This document shows, one piece after another, positions 1 through 7,328 of a DNA stretch of 12,767 nt (position 1 is the stretch's first letter; every line of letters begins with the position of its first letter). Source of the stretch: Peptostreptococcaceae bacterium (lineage in GTDB: Bacteria; Bacillota_A; Clostridia; Peptostreptococcales; Acidaminobacteraceae); contig JABXKX010000624.1 in the NCBI GenBank assembly GCA_013619035.1, positions 1 to 12,767 of the forward strand, read 5' to 3'. Both the position numbers and the translations under genes were made by a program. Under the pieces are notes generated by a model. The model had not been told where the DNA came from, made no database searches, and saw nothing but the letters and a program-made list of their open reading frames with translations.

Positions 1-193
1 TGTATGTTAATAATTTTTTGAGATTTTCCTATATAAAACCTTCCATTGATTTCAACTATAGTTTTTGATTTAAATAGAGATTTGATATAAAATAGTCTTA
101 TATAAGAAATTATACTATACCGAACTGGTAAATACTATATTTCTGTATGAGTATATCTCACTTTTAACAGGAAATGAGGACCACTAGACCGCA
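1..193. other. AT-rich intergenic region with weak promoter-like elements
   Basis: No gene is recognised here. The stretch is very AT-rich. Rightward, TTGATT (65-70), a 17-base spacer and TAAAAT (88-93) form a plausible promoter for the gene starting at 194. Leftward, TTGAAA (complement of 50-55), a 16-base spacer and TATAGG (complement of 28-33) could drive a gene beyond the left edge. A lone leftward TATAAT (complement of 109-114) has no good -35. AT-rich DNA yields such matches by chance, so these are suggestions only. Confidence 0.4.
65..93 (+). promoter_or_regulatory. Candidate sigma-A-type promoter for the lysozyme-like membrane protein gene
   Basis: TTGATT at 65-70 (4 of 6 matches to TTGACA) and TAAAAT at 88-93 (5 of 6 to TATAAT) are separated by 17 bases. 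It would give a leader of roughly 90-95 bases before the ATG at 194. It is the best-spaced pair I found upstream of that gene, but the region is too AT-rich for confidence. Confidence 0.3.
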
Positions 194-1339
194 ATGAATG
201 AACTTTTACGTAAACTAAACAAGGAAATAGTTATAAATGATTTGATTGTAAAAAAAATGAAGTATGAAGTTAACATGCTTTTCTTTGACTATCCCTCTAA
301 AGATAAAGCATCACTTCTAGCCACAAAAATAAATGCACAACTAGACGCTTCTCTTAAAGGCGTCAGTTCTGAAGATAAAGAGAGTATCAGAAGACTTATT
401 ATTTTGAACTCTTTTTTAGTGTTGCCCAATCCTGCTAGTGATCATATCAATTATGGACATGTCTTTACAACACTAACCCATTACGACGATCAAGAGATTG
501 ATACCAAGGCACGTTTGATTCAGTGGTTAGATGACAATACTGAGATTTCTTACGAGGAGGCATCTTTAACACAATACATCAAACAATACAAAATTATAGA
601 CTCCGGCAAAACAGTTCGTACTGCAGCATCTACCTATGAACCAACATACAAAAGACGTCCAATTGGAGAGGTCAACAAACTGCCACAAGTCCCTATTGAT
701 GATGTTGTATATAAGTACAGATTAAAAAAACAAATATTATGGATTCCGGCAACCATTATTTTTATGATCTTTTTGTATAGTTTCATGACATCAAATCTCT
801 ACGAAGCGCCTAAAAATGATATGGAATTCATCGAACCAGAATTATACGATGATACGTTAATCAATAGTTTGGATGGTTTACTTGAGGAAGTTTTTAAAGT
901 TAATATTCGAATCATTCCAGACGAGTATAAATATAAGCCATTTCATTTGAAAACGATATATACTTACCTTGAAGAAAAGAACTCCATGTTGATTGAAGAA
1001 AATTATCTCTCTACAATCAATAGGTTGTCGGAAAAATATTATGTTAACCCATTGCTTTTAATTGCAATTATTGGTCAAGAACAAGGTTTTGTACCAAAAG
1101 ATCACAAGTATGCAAAAGAAATCATCAACAATCCTTACAATGTGTTCGGTTCTTGGATAGATTACAATACTCACTTTGAAGAATCAACGATTATATGTTT
1201 AAATACCATAACGACTGCAATTAAGAACCGTCCAGATAACATTGATTTAATTGAGTTTTTAAACGAAAAGTATTCTGAAGATAAAAATTGGAGTGCTAAT
1301 GTAAAATTAATTTACAATGCACTCCAATCACTTGATTAA
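194..1339 (+). CDS. Single-pass membrane protein with extracellular lysozyme-like domain
   Basis: Predicted 381-residue membrane protein, the only rightward gene. Residues 1-180 are soluble, without a signal peptide, and I do not recognise them. A basic stretch (YKYRLKKQ, 173-180) precedes one hydrophobic helix at about 181-199, so the N-terminal half should be cytoplasmic and the rest outside. Residues 272-380 resemble lysozyme-fold muramidase/glucosaminidase-like domains: [16 protein letters not shown] with a candidate catalytic Glu at 296, NPYNVFGSW at 313-321, and YSEDKNW at 360-366. Peptidoglycan cleavage is inferred. The ATG at 194 is the first possible start, because an in-frame TAG lies at 185-187, yet the nearest Shine-Dalgarno-like GAGGA (176-180) is about 13 bases away, which is unusually far. 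The 3' end overlaps the udk stop codon and carries the terminator of the opposing operon. Family assignment is moderate; function is not established. Confidence 0.8.
   Translation: MNELLRKLNKEIVINDLIVKKMKYEVNMLFFDYPSKDKASLLATKINAQLDASLKGVSSEDKESIRRLIILNSFLVLPNPASDHINYGHVFTTLTHYDDQEIDTKARLIQWLDDNTEISYEEASLTQYIKQYKIIDSGKTVRTAASTYEPTYKRRPIGEVNKLPQVPIDDVVYKYRLKKQILWIPATIIFMIFLYSFMTSNLYEAPKNDMEFIEPELYDDTLINSLDGLLEEVFKVNIRIIPDEYKYKPFHLKTIYTYLEEKNSMLIEENYLSTINRLSEKYYVNPLLLIAIIGQEQGFVPKDHKYAKEIINNPYNVFGSWIDYNTHFEESTIICLNTITTAIKNRPDNIDLIEFLNEKYSEDKNWSANVKLIYNALQSLD
1283..1328 (-). terminator. Intrinsic terminator of the leftward operon, inside the opposing gene
   Basis: Read leftward, a perfect 10-bp stem (ATTGGAGTGC at 1319-1328 with GCACTCCAAT at 1287-1296) encloses an inner 5-bp stem (GTAAA/TTTAC), and is followed directly by a U run (complement of the A-tract 1283-1287). 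This is the arrangement of a Rho-independent terminator for transcripts leaving udk, whose stop lies 8 bases upstream of the hairpin. On the rightward strand the same hairpin has no U run after it, so it should work mainly leftward. It lies wholly within codons of the convergent gene that encode its last 20 or so residues. Confidence 0.8.
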
Positions 1340-1953
1340 CCTAAAATTGTTTTGATTTTACCAACCATAATATCTATTGCAACTGTATTAAAGCCGCCTT
1401 CTGGTATAATAATATCAGCATATTTCTTTGATGGTTCGATGAACTGTTCATGAGCAGGCTTAACAGTTGCTAGATACTGTTCTATTACAGATTCTAAACT
1501 TCTACCTCTCTCATTCATATCTCTAGTAATTCTTCTGATGATTCTTACATCAATATCCGTGTCAACAAAGATTTTTATATCCATCAAATCTCTTAATCTT
1601 TGATCTTCTAAAATAAGAATACCTTCTAATATGATTATTTCACGAGAATGAATTGTAGTCGTCTCTTCACTTCTATTATGATTTGCAAAATCATAGATAG
1701 GCATGCTAATATCTTTGCCAGCAGTTAACTCAGTTAAATGTTCTAATAATAAATCCGTATCAAATGCAAAAGGATGGTCATAATTGGTTTCCGTTCTTTG
1801 TTCAAACGTTTTATTAGTTTGTAATTTGTAATACGCATCTTGATGAATGATTGAGACATTTTTTTGAGGCAAGGCACTCAAAATCTCTCTCGCTACTGTT
1901 GTTTTTCCGGATCCCGTACCACCACAAATACCAATTATTACAGGTTTATTCAT
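1336..1953 (-). CDS. udk: Uridine kinase
   Basis: Uridine/cytidine kinase, 205 residues, phosphorylating uridine and cytidine to UMP and CMP in cytosolic pyrimidine salvage. The P-loop GGTGSGKTT (residues 11-19) follows the first beta strand. HQDAYYK (37-43), [19 protein letters not shown] and the strand IIILEGIL are the usual family landmarks, and the C-terminal [24 protein letters not shown] is typical of bacterial Udk. Length matches the family (about 205-215). The start at 1953 has AAAGGA about 8 bases upstream and overlaps the end of the U32 gene by 8 bases, suggesting coupled translation. It is the last operon gene. In B. subtilis greA follows udk; here no greA is seen, and the next gene is convergent with overlapping stop codons. 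Confidence 0.96.
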   Translation of the reverse strand: MNKPVIIGICGGTGSGKTTVAREILSALPQKNVSIIHQDAYYKLQTNKTFEQRTETNYDHPFAFDTDLLLEHLTELTAGKDISMPIYDFANHNRSEETTTIHSREIIILEGILILEDQRLRDLMDIKIFVDTDIDVRIIRRITRDMNERGRSLESVIEQYLATVKPAHEQFIEPSKKYADIIIPEGGFNTVAIDIMVGKIKTILG

Positions 1954-3184
1954 CTATTTCATCCTTTCTCATTCTTATAATATCATATGCCTTTACAGGC
2001 TGTTTCATTTTCGTTTTAAAGACTTGCTGTGCATGAGGCACATTCTCTACCGATTTGTTGTTATGATCAATTAATTCTGAAACTGTCTGTATAAAACCTT
2101 GGTACCCTGGTTGCATAATTTCAATCTCGTCTCCAACCGAAAGTTTATTTCTTTGTTCGATAGTTGCATATCCACTTATCTCATCATAGTCTAACACAAT
2201 TCCTGTGAAATTGTAATATCTATCATAAGAACTTGACGTATATAATTGGTCTTCACTTGTCGGCTTTTGATAATAGAAACCTGTAGTAAATTTCCTATGA
2301 CTCGCCTTCTGAATTTCAGTTAACCAATCTGGATTGTATTTGAATTTAGCAGGATCTTTATAGTATAAATCAATCGCTTCTCTATAGACTCTAACAATAT
2401 TAGCCACATAATAAACGCTCTTCATACGGCCTTCTATTTTCAGACTTGAAAGACCCGATTCTATTAGTTCCGGTATAAACTCAATCATACATAAATCTTT
2501 CGAATTGAAGAAGAATGTACCATCTTCTGTTTCTACAACTGGGTATTGTTCTTCTGGTCTTTTCTCTTCTACTAATTTATATTTCCATCTGCAAGCATGA
2601 GCACAAGATCCACGATTGGCATCTCTGTCGGTCATGTAATTAGATAACAAACATCTTCCTGAATACGAAATACACATTGCACCATGTACAAACGCTTCTA
2701 ATTCTAAGGTGTCTGGTGTTTTCTCTGTAATATCTTTAATCTCAGCAAAAGAGAGCTCTCTTGCTAGAATAACTCTAGAGATGCCTTGATTATGCCAAAA
2801 CTTTGCACTCATAAAATTTGTATTATTGGCTTGAGTACTTAAATGCACTTCCATTTCCGGTGCATATTCTTTGATATACATCAAAGTACCTGGATCTGAC
2901 ACAATCACTGCATCAAAACCAATCTCTTTTATATCTTTTAGATAAGCTTCTAAGTGAATTAAATCATCGTTATGAGGTATGATATTTAAAGTGATATAAA
3001 CTTTTTTGCCACGTTCGTGAGCAAACTCTACACCCTCTTTCATATCTTCTAACGAGAAGTTTTTAGCCTTTTCTCTCATACCAAAGATTTGTCCACCAAT
3101 ATAACAAGCATCCGCACCATAAAGAATAGCGAATTTAAGTTTCATTAAATCTCCAGCAGGTGCTAATAATTCTACTTTATTCAT
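1946..3184 (-). CDS. trhP: Peptidase U32 family protein, TrhP-type tRNA hydroxylation protein
   Basis: U32-family protein of 412 residues. The signature matches well: [19 protein letters not shown] at 163-181. Cysteines 171, 178, 194 (or 198) and 232 are placed as in U32 members that bind a [4Fe-4S] cluster. Despite the peptidase name, the characterised relatives YegQ (E. coli TrhP) and YrrN/YrrO (B. subtilis) act in prephenate-dependent formation of 5-hydroxyuridine at tRNA wobble position 34. Size and operon position fit YrrO; the separate, shorter YrrN-type partner of B. subtilis is not present here. The start overlaps the preceding methyltransferase stop in a TAATG, with a near-perfect AAAGGAGG ribosome binding site. 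The methyltransferase next door is the expected next enzyme of the pathway. Family certain; tRNA role inferred from homology and context. Confidence 0.9.
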   Translation of the reverse strand: MNKVELLAPAGDLMKLKFAILYGADACYIGGQIFGMREKAKNFSLEDMKEGVEFAHERGKKVYITLNIIPHNDDLIHLEAYLKDIKEIGFDAVIVSDPGTLMYIKEYAPEMEVHLSTQANNTNFMSAKFWHNQGISRVILARELSFAEIKDITEKTPDTLELEAFVHGAMCISYSGRCLLSNYMTDRDANRGSCAHACRWKYKLVEEKRPEEQYPVVETEDGTFFFNSKDLCMIEFIPELIESGLSSLKIEGRMKSVYYVANIVRVYREAIDLYYKDPAKFKYNPDWLTEIQKASHRKFTTGFYYQKPTSEDQLYTSSSYDRYYNFTGIVLDYDEISGYATIEQRNKLSVGDEIEIMQPGYQGFIQTVSELIDHNNKSVENVPHAQQVFKTKMKQPVKAYDIIRMRKDEIDE

Positions 3185-3834
3185 TAGAGCCTCCTTTTAT
3201 AACTAAGTGCAATACCATCACTCATCGGTAATAGTGTCGTTGTAAAACCAGGATGATCTGTTATATAGTCCAAATAATTTCTCATACGTTTTACGATTGT
3301 CTTTTTTCTTTTAAGAACATATTGATCTGAGGCAATCATCCCTTGATACAATACATTGTCAGAAATAATGACACCACCATCATTTAATTTATCAAGACAC
3401 TTATCTAAGAATTCTTGATAATGTCCTTTAGATGCATCCACAAAAATGACATCATACGATTCATTTATTTCATCTAAAACATCAAGTGCATCTCCTAAAC
3501 GGAAATCAAATTCTGTTTCATAGTTTAATTTTGCTACGTTTCTTTTTGCAATAAAATGATAGTCATCTCTTCTTTCGATAGAAGTGACTTTACCTTTTCC
3601 CTCCATTGCACGTGCAAAAACAGAAGCGGAGTATCCTATGGCAGTCCCTATTTCAAGAACAGAGTTAGCATTTGTTGATTGAACAACAAATGCTAATAAA
3701 CTCTTAACTTCTTTGTGAATAATAGGGACATGCTCAGCTTCTGCATAAGTTTCAAGCTTTAAAAAGTACTCATCATTTTCTTTTACAAGTCCACGAATAT
3801 ACTTTTCTACATGTTCATTAACTATATTACTCAT
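3184..3834 (-). CDS. trmR: SAM-dependent O-methyltransferase, TrmR-like (tRNA 5-hydroxyuridine methyltransferase)
   Basis: Class I SAM-dependent methyltransferase of 216 residues, in the COMT-like O-methyltransferase family. The SAM-binding motif EIGTAIGYS is at 61-69. FVDASKGHYQEF (131-142) and ISDNVLYQG (157-165) carry the acidic and Asn residues (D133, D159, N160) that bind a divalent metal in this family, and the end LPMSDGIALS is typical. The B. subtilis counterpart in the same operon position, YrrM (TrmR), methylates 5-hydroxyuridine to 5-methoxyuridine at tRNA position 34. The adjacent U32 gene would supply that hydroxyl group. The start shares a TAATG with the mltG stop and has only a weak purine-rich site (AAAGAAG), so translation is probably coupled to mltG. 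Function is inferred from homology plus synteny. Confidence 0.9.
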   Translation of the reverse strand: MSNIVNEHVEKYIRGLVKENDEYFLKLETYAEAEHVPIIHKEVKSLLAFVVQSTNANSVLEIGTAIGYSASVFARAMEGKGKVTSIERRDDYHFIAKRNVAKLNYETEFDFRLGDALDVLDEINESYDVIFVDASKGHYQEFLDKCLDKLNDGGVIISDNVLYQGMIASDQYVLKRKKTIVKRMRNYLDYITDHPGFTTTLLPMSDGIALSYKRRL

Positions 3835-4823
3835 TATCTATTTTCTTCTTTCGCTTTATTATGTTCTTGAAGTGTACGACTAAATACATGTGTACCACCA
3901 CCATCTTTTTTAACAACAAAATAGTAGTAATCCGATTCTTCAGGGAACAGTGCTGATTCAATTGCTAGTTTACCTGGTGAAGCAATTGGCGCTGGTGGTA
4001 ATCCAGCATTCACATACGTGTTAAAAGGTGAATCGATAGCTATATCATCATAAGTCAGTCTTTCTTTTCTTTCACCTAATACATATTGAACTGTCGCACA
4101 ACTTTGAAGCAACATATTGTCATTAATTCTATTATGGAAAACTCCCGACACAATTGGAAATTCTTCTTTAGCTCTAGCTTCTCTTTCGATAATAGATGCT
4201 AAAGTTATTGCCTCGTTCATTGACATATCGAGTTCTTCAAGTCTTGAATAATACTCATCTAAGAATATTTCATCAAATCTTTGAAGCATTCTATTGATAA
4301 TTTCTCTTTCAGTTGAGTTGACTTTCATTTCGTAGGTATCAGGGAATAAGAAACCTTCTAAGCTTTCCTGTCCTTCTAAGAATTTATAATCAAAATTCAT
4401 AGAAGCAAGCTCTGCTTCAAAGTTCTCTTGATTAATATATCCACCTTCAACTAACCTAGCGGTAATGTCTTTTATCTCAAATCCTTCAGGAATAGTAAAC
4501 TTAAAAGTATTTAATACAACATCACCCGAAACTAATTTCGCGATAATTTCATCTGTTGACATAGACTGTGACAATTCATAATCCCCAGCCTGCATCTTTC
4601 CATCAGCTTCCAATTCTTTAGAGGCTAATTTAAAAACAGTTTCACTTTGAATCAACTCTTCATTCATAAGAATTGTTCCAATAGAAGAGGTTGAAGCGCC
4701 ACGAGGTACTGTGATGACAACAACGTCTGTGTTATCTGGATTTACAGGTGTTCTCATTTCATCTAAGTTACACCCCGTTAGAGTAAACATTAGAATCAGA
4801 CATAATATGATGTATTTTTTCAT
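3834..4823 (-). CDS. mltG: Endolytic transglycosylase MltG (YceG-like), predicted lipoprotein
   Basis: Endolytic murein transglycosylase, 329 residues, that cuts nascent glycan strands and is thought to set their length. The YceG-fold domain is clear: LEGFLFPDTY (155-164), LASIIEREA (208-216) with the expected catalytic Glu at 213, FHNRI with MLLQSCATVQYVLG (229-250), and SPFNTYVNAGLPPAPIASPG (265-284). A LysM-like N-terminal part covers about 34-105. The N-terminus is unusual: MltG proteins normally carry a transmembrane helix, whereas here a short hydrophobic signal ends in a lipobox, LTGC with Cys18, predicting a lipid-anchored protein facing the wall. The start has AGGTGAT about 6 bases upstream, 8 bases after the preceding gene. 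Downstream, the stop overlaps the methyltransferase start (TAATG). Confidence 0.95.
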   Translation of the reverse strand: MKKYIILCLILMFTLTGCNLDEMRTPVNPDNTDVVVITVPRGASTSSIGTILMNEELIQSETVFKLASKELEADGKMQAGDYELSQSMSTDEIIAKLVSGDVVLNTFKFTIPEGFEIKDITARLVEGGYINQENFEAELASMNFDYKFLEGQESLEGFLFPDTYEMKVNSTEREIINRMLQRFDEIFLDEYYSRLEELDMSMNEAITLASIIEREARAKEEFPIVSGVFHNRINDNMLLQSCATVQYVLGERKERLTYDDIAIDSPFNTYVNAGLPPAPIASPGKLAIESALFPEESDYYYFVVKKDGGGTHVFSRTLQEHNKAKEENR

Positions 4824-4831
4824 ATCATCAC

Positions 4832-5158
4832 CTAGAAATTCATTGCATCGCCAAGAATCTTAGAAACTTCAGCCATCATTTGATTCAAAGCAAATTCAGC
4901 TTCGAAATAAGCTTTTACAGAAGCATTTTCATTTAATTCTTGGAATAATTCTTGGGCATCTTTTAGTTCATCTTCATTTAAAGTTTCACCTAACATTTGC
5001 ATACGCTGTAAGTTAGCTTGTTTTGCTTCAAATAGTGATAAAGAACCTGCAATGGCCTCATCTTTATATAAGCTCGCTTTTAACTCTTTATAAGTTTTAA
5101 ACTCATTTGATAATTTAATTGATTCTGCTAATTCTTTTGCTTGATCTAATACGTTCAT
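4832..5158 (-). CDS. YlbF/YmcA/YheA-family protein (Com_YlbF)
   Basis: Small, almost wholly helical protein of 108 residues of the Com_YlbF family: an N-terminal helix (MNVLDQAKELAESIKLSNEF), a central charged helix with F-x-A-K-Q-x-x-L-Q, and a C-terminal AEFALNQMMAEVSKILG. In B. subtilis, YlbF and YmcA join YaaT in a complex that promotes RNase Y-dependent mRNA processing. This protein has no cysteine, unlike the Fe-S-binding members of that complex, and is shorter than YlbF, so it may be nearer YheA; the exact subgroup cannot be settled by eye. It starts 8 bases after the RNase J gene, and its AGGAGG site overlaps the RNase J TAG stop, so the two are surely co-expressed. A link to RNA turnover is inference from family and position. 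Confidence 0.88.
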   Translation of the reverse strand: MNVLDQAKELAESIKLSNEFKTYKELKASLYKDEAIAGSLSLFEAKQANLQRMQMLGETLNEDELKDAQELFQELNENASVKAYFEAEFALNQMMAEVSKILGDAMNF

Positions 5159-5166
5159 ACTGCCTC

Positions 5167-6828
5167 CTAAATTTCCATAATGATCGGCAAGATCATTGGA
5201 TTCCTTCTTGTTTCTTGATACAGGTAAGTTCTTAGTGTATCTCTTATTGTGTTTTTAATTGTCGACCATTCCGTTATATTATTTTTTTCAAGTTCATATA
5301 ATGCATGGCAAAGTACCGTTCTTGCATCTGTAAATAAAGTTTCAGCTTCCCTTACATACACAAATCCTCTTGATATAATATCAGGACCAGATACTATTTT
5401 ACCAGATGATTTCTCAATTGCAACTACAACTATCATCAAACCATCCTGTGATAAGATTCTTCTATCTCTTAAAACTATATTACCAACATCTCCAACACCA
5501 AGACCATCGATTAAAGTTCGACCAGAAGGTACTTTTTTAGCCGGTCTAATACCCTCTTCACTAATCTCAAGACCTTTACCATTTTCCATGATAAAAACTT
5601 CCGAACTAGATTTGCCAAGCGTTTGTGCTAAATTAGCATGATGTGCTAAATGTGTGTACTCGCCATGAACTGGTGCAAAATACTTTGGCTTAACCAAAGT
5701 ATGAATTAACTTTAATTCTTCCTCTTTAGCATGTCCTGATACATGTACATCAGCAAGCGCTTCATATATAACGTCAGCTCCTAGTTTTAAGATGCTGTCA
5801 ATTACTTTTTTTACAGATTTCTCATTACCTGGAATTGGCGTTGCAGAAATAACAACTAGATCACCTGGTCTCAACTGAAGTTGTCTATGCTCAGACTTCG
5901 CCATTCGAGACAATGCAGCCATCGGCTCCCCTTGAGATCCAGTAGTAACGATAACAATTTCATTATGAGGATACTTATCAATATCATTTAATTCCACTAT
6001 CATGCCATCAGGAATATTTAAATAGCCAAGTTCCATAGCTATTTTAGAGACATTCACCATACTCCTACCAGAAAAAGCAATTTTTCTGTTATGTGCATAA
6101 GTTGAATTAACGATTTGCTGCACTCTATGCACATTCGATGCAAAAGATGCTACAAAAATTCTTTTATCAGCATTGTTATGGAAGATGTCATCAAAAGTTG
6201 CTCCAACTGTTGATTCCGACATCGTAAAACCTTTTCTTTCACAATTTGTACTGTCAGCCATTAACAGCATAACGCCTTCTTGACCTAGTTCAGCAAAACG
6301 TGGTAAATCTATCATTTCACCATCAATTGGATTGTAATCAATTTTAAAGTCACCCGTATGTACTACACTACCAAATGGCGTTGTAATATGAAGTGCTGAT
6401 GCATCTGGAATGGAATGAGATACTCTAATAAACTCCACACTGAAGTGTTTTAAATGAATCACATCTCTTGGTTTTACAACGTTTAATTTGGTTCTATCCA
6501 TTAATCGATGTTCCATTAATTTGAGTTCGATTAAACCTAATGTTAATTGATAACCATAAATAGGTGCTTCGAACTGCTTTAGGAAATAAGGAATCGCACC
6601 AATATGATCTTCATGACCATGTGTAATAAAGATTCCTTTAATTTTATGTGCATTTTTCTTTAGGTATGTGAAATCAGGAATTACAACATCAATTCCTAAC
6701 ATTTCATCATCGGGAAATGACAAACCACAATCTACTATGATGATTTCATCATCATACTCAAATACGGTCATATTTTTACCGATTTCGTTTAATCCACCTA
6801 GTGGGATTATTTTTAACTTCTTATTCAT
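5167..6828 (-). CDS. rnj: Ribonuclease J
   Basis: RNase J, 553 residues, a metallo-beta-lactamase/beta-CASP ribonuclease with 5'-3' exonuclease and endonuclease activity in mRNA decay and rRNA maturation. Zinc-site motifs are complete: HGHEDH at 70-75, the SHSIPDA histidine at 138, and HTGD with Asp160. Beta-CASP landmarks are ADSTN (191-195), TTGSQGEP (295-302), VHVSGHA (361-367) and PVHGEY (386-391). The C-terminal dimerisation/RNA-binding part (VGDVGNIVLRDR onward) is intact, so the length is normal for the family (about 550-560). Start: AAAGGTAGG about 6 bases before the ATG. The gene lies between a Fur-family gene and a YlbF-family gene, a position not used in B. subtilis. The 39-base gap upstream holds two palindromes and a possible -10 box. 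Confidence 0.97.
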   Translation of the reverse strand: MNKKLKIIPLGGLNEIGKNMTVFEYDDEIIIVDCGLSFPDDEMLGIDVVIPDFTYLKKNAHKIKGIFITHGHEDHIGAIPYFLKQFEAPIYGYQLTLGLIELKLMEHRLMDRTKLNVVKPRDVIHLKHFSVEFIRVSHSIPDASALHITTPFGSVVHTGDFKIDYNPIDGEMIDLPRFAELGQEGVMLLMADSTNCERKGFTMSESTVGATFDDIFHNNADKRIFVASFASNVHRVQQIVNSTYAHNRKIAFSGRSMVNVSKIAMELGYLNIPDGMIVELNDIDKYPHNEIVIVTTGSQGEPMAALSRMAKSEHRQLQLRPGDLVVISATPIPGNEKSVKKVIDSILKLGADVIYEALADVHVSGHAKEEELKLIHTLVKPKYFAPVHGEYTHLAHHANLAQTLGKSSSEVFIMENGKGLEISEEGIRPAKKVPSGRTLIDGLGVGDVGNIVLRDRRILSQDGLMIVVVAIEKSSGKIVSGPDIISRGFVYVREAETLFTDARTVLCHALYELEKNNITEWSTIKNTIRDTLRTYLYQETRRNPMILPIIMEI

Positions 6829-6841
6829 TTTTACCTACCTT

Positions 6842-6877
6842 TTTTACGTAAAACAAACCTATAAGTATTATAGGTTT
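6842..6877 (-). promoter_or_regulatory. Two adjacent palindromes and a -10-like box between the Fur-family gene and rnj
   Basis: A 10-bp perfect inverted repeat (AAACCTATAA, TAC spacer, TTATAGGTTT; 6855-6877) overlaps the stop codon of the Fur-family gene. A 12-base perfect palindrome, TTTTACGTAAAA (6842-6853), follows. The first contains TATAAT (complement of 6867-6872) about 39 bases before the rnj start, with only a weak -35 (ATGCAA) 17 bases upstream. Its core, CTATAAT-A-CTTATAG, is similar to the 7-1-7 Fur/PerR operator layout. It could be an operator, a promoter for rnj, or a weak RNA hairpin; the stem is too AT-rich and the U-tract too broken for a convincing terminator. Confidence 0.4.
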
Positions 6878-7311
6878 TGTTGGCAAGACTTGCATAAACC
6901 GAAGAATTTCAGCTTATGATCTCTAATTTGAAACTCATACTTACGTTCTATTTCACTTTCAATACTTTCTAATAAATCTTCTCTTACTTCGATAATCTCG
7001 CCACATTCACTACAGATTAAATGGTGGTGATTGTGTTGATCACCATCATGGTCATTTAATTCATAACGGACATAGCCATCATCTAAATTCAATTTTGATA
7101 GGACGTCTAACTCAACAAGAAGTTGCACTGTTCTATAAACAGTTGCTAATCCAATTTCAGGACTTTTTACTTTTACAAAATCATATATTTCTTCTGAACT
7201 TAAATGTTCACCCATATGTTCTGATACAACTTCTAATATTGCCTTTCTCTGTGGTGTAAACTTATAACCTTTCTTTTTAAGTTTTTCATTTACATTGTTT
7301 TTATATTCCAT
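6868..7311 (-). CDS. Fur-family metal-responsive transcriptional regulator
   Basis: Fur-superfamily repressor of 147 residues. The winged-helix DNA-binding half includes KFTPQRKAILEV (17-28), HLSSEEIY (36-43) and GLATVYRTVQLL (54-65). Structural zinc cysteines are present as two CxxC pairs, C100/C103 and C140/C143. The sensing-site region is His-rich (DHDGDQHNHHH, 87-97). Where PerR has its oxidisable aspartates, this protein has Glu (E84 in RYEL, E108 in IIEV), as in B. subtilis Fur, which argues for Fur-like metal sensing rather than peroxide sensing; Zur-like activity is not excluded. The start has AAGGGG a few bases upstream and follows the DUF1292 gene by 17 bases. A palindrome resembling a Fur/PerR box lies over its stop codon, so control of rnj or autoregulation is possible but unproven. 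Confidence 0.93.
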   Translation of the reverse strand: MEYKNNVNEKLKKKGYKFTPQRKAILEVVSEHMGEHLSSEEIYDFVKVKSPEIGLATVYRTVQLLVELDVLSKLNLDDGYVRYELNDHDGDQHNHHHLICSECGEIIEVREDLLESIESEIERKYEFQIRDHKLKFFGLCKSCQQNL

Positions 7312-7328
7312 ATCCTACCCCTTAGTTT

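Noticed and set aside
1287..1328. Hairpin as a terminator for the rightward gene
   Set aside because: It lies before that gene's stop codon and has no U run on the rightward strand.
1851..2036. Rightward open frame of 61 codons
   Set aside because: It lies antisense over udk and the U32 gene, has no family-like features and no supported start.
1946..3184. Secreted collagenase function for the U32 protein
   Set aside because: It has no signal peptide, conserves Fe-S-type cysteines, and sits beside a TrmR-like gene; a tRNA role fits better.
5249..5641. Rightward open frame of 130 codons
   Set aside because: It is antisense to the well-supported RNase J gene and its composition is what the reverse of that gene would give.
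6855..6877. Intrinsic terminator after the Fur-family gene
   Set aside because: The stem has only two G-C pairs and the following T stretch is interrupted (GTTTTACG); an operator or promoter element is at least as likely.
6668..6919. Rightward open frame of 83 codons
   Set aside because: It is antisense to the RNase J start, the palindromic gap and the Fur-family gene end; no recognisable protein.
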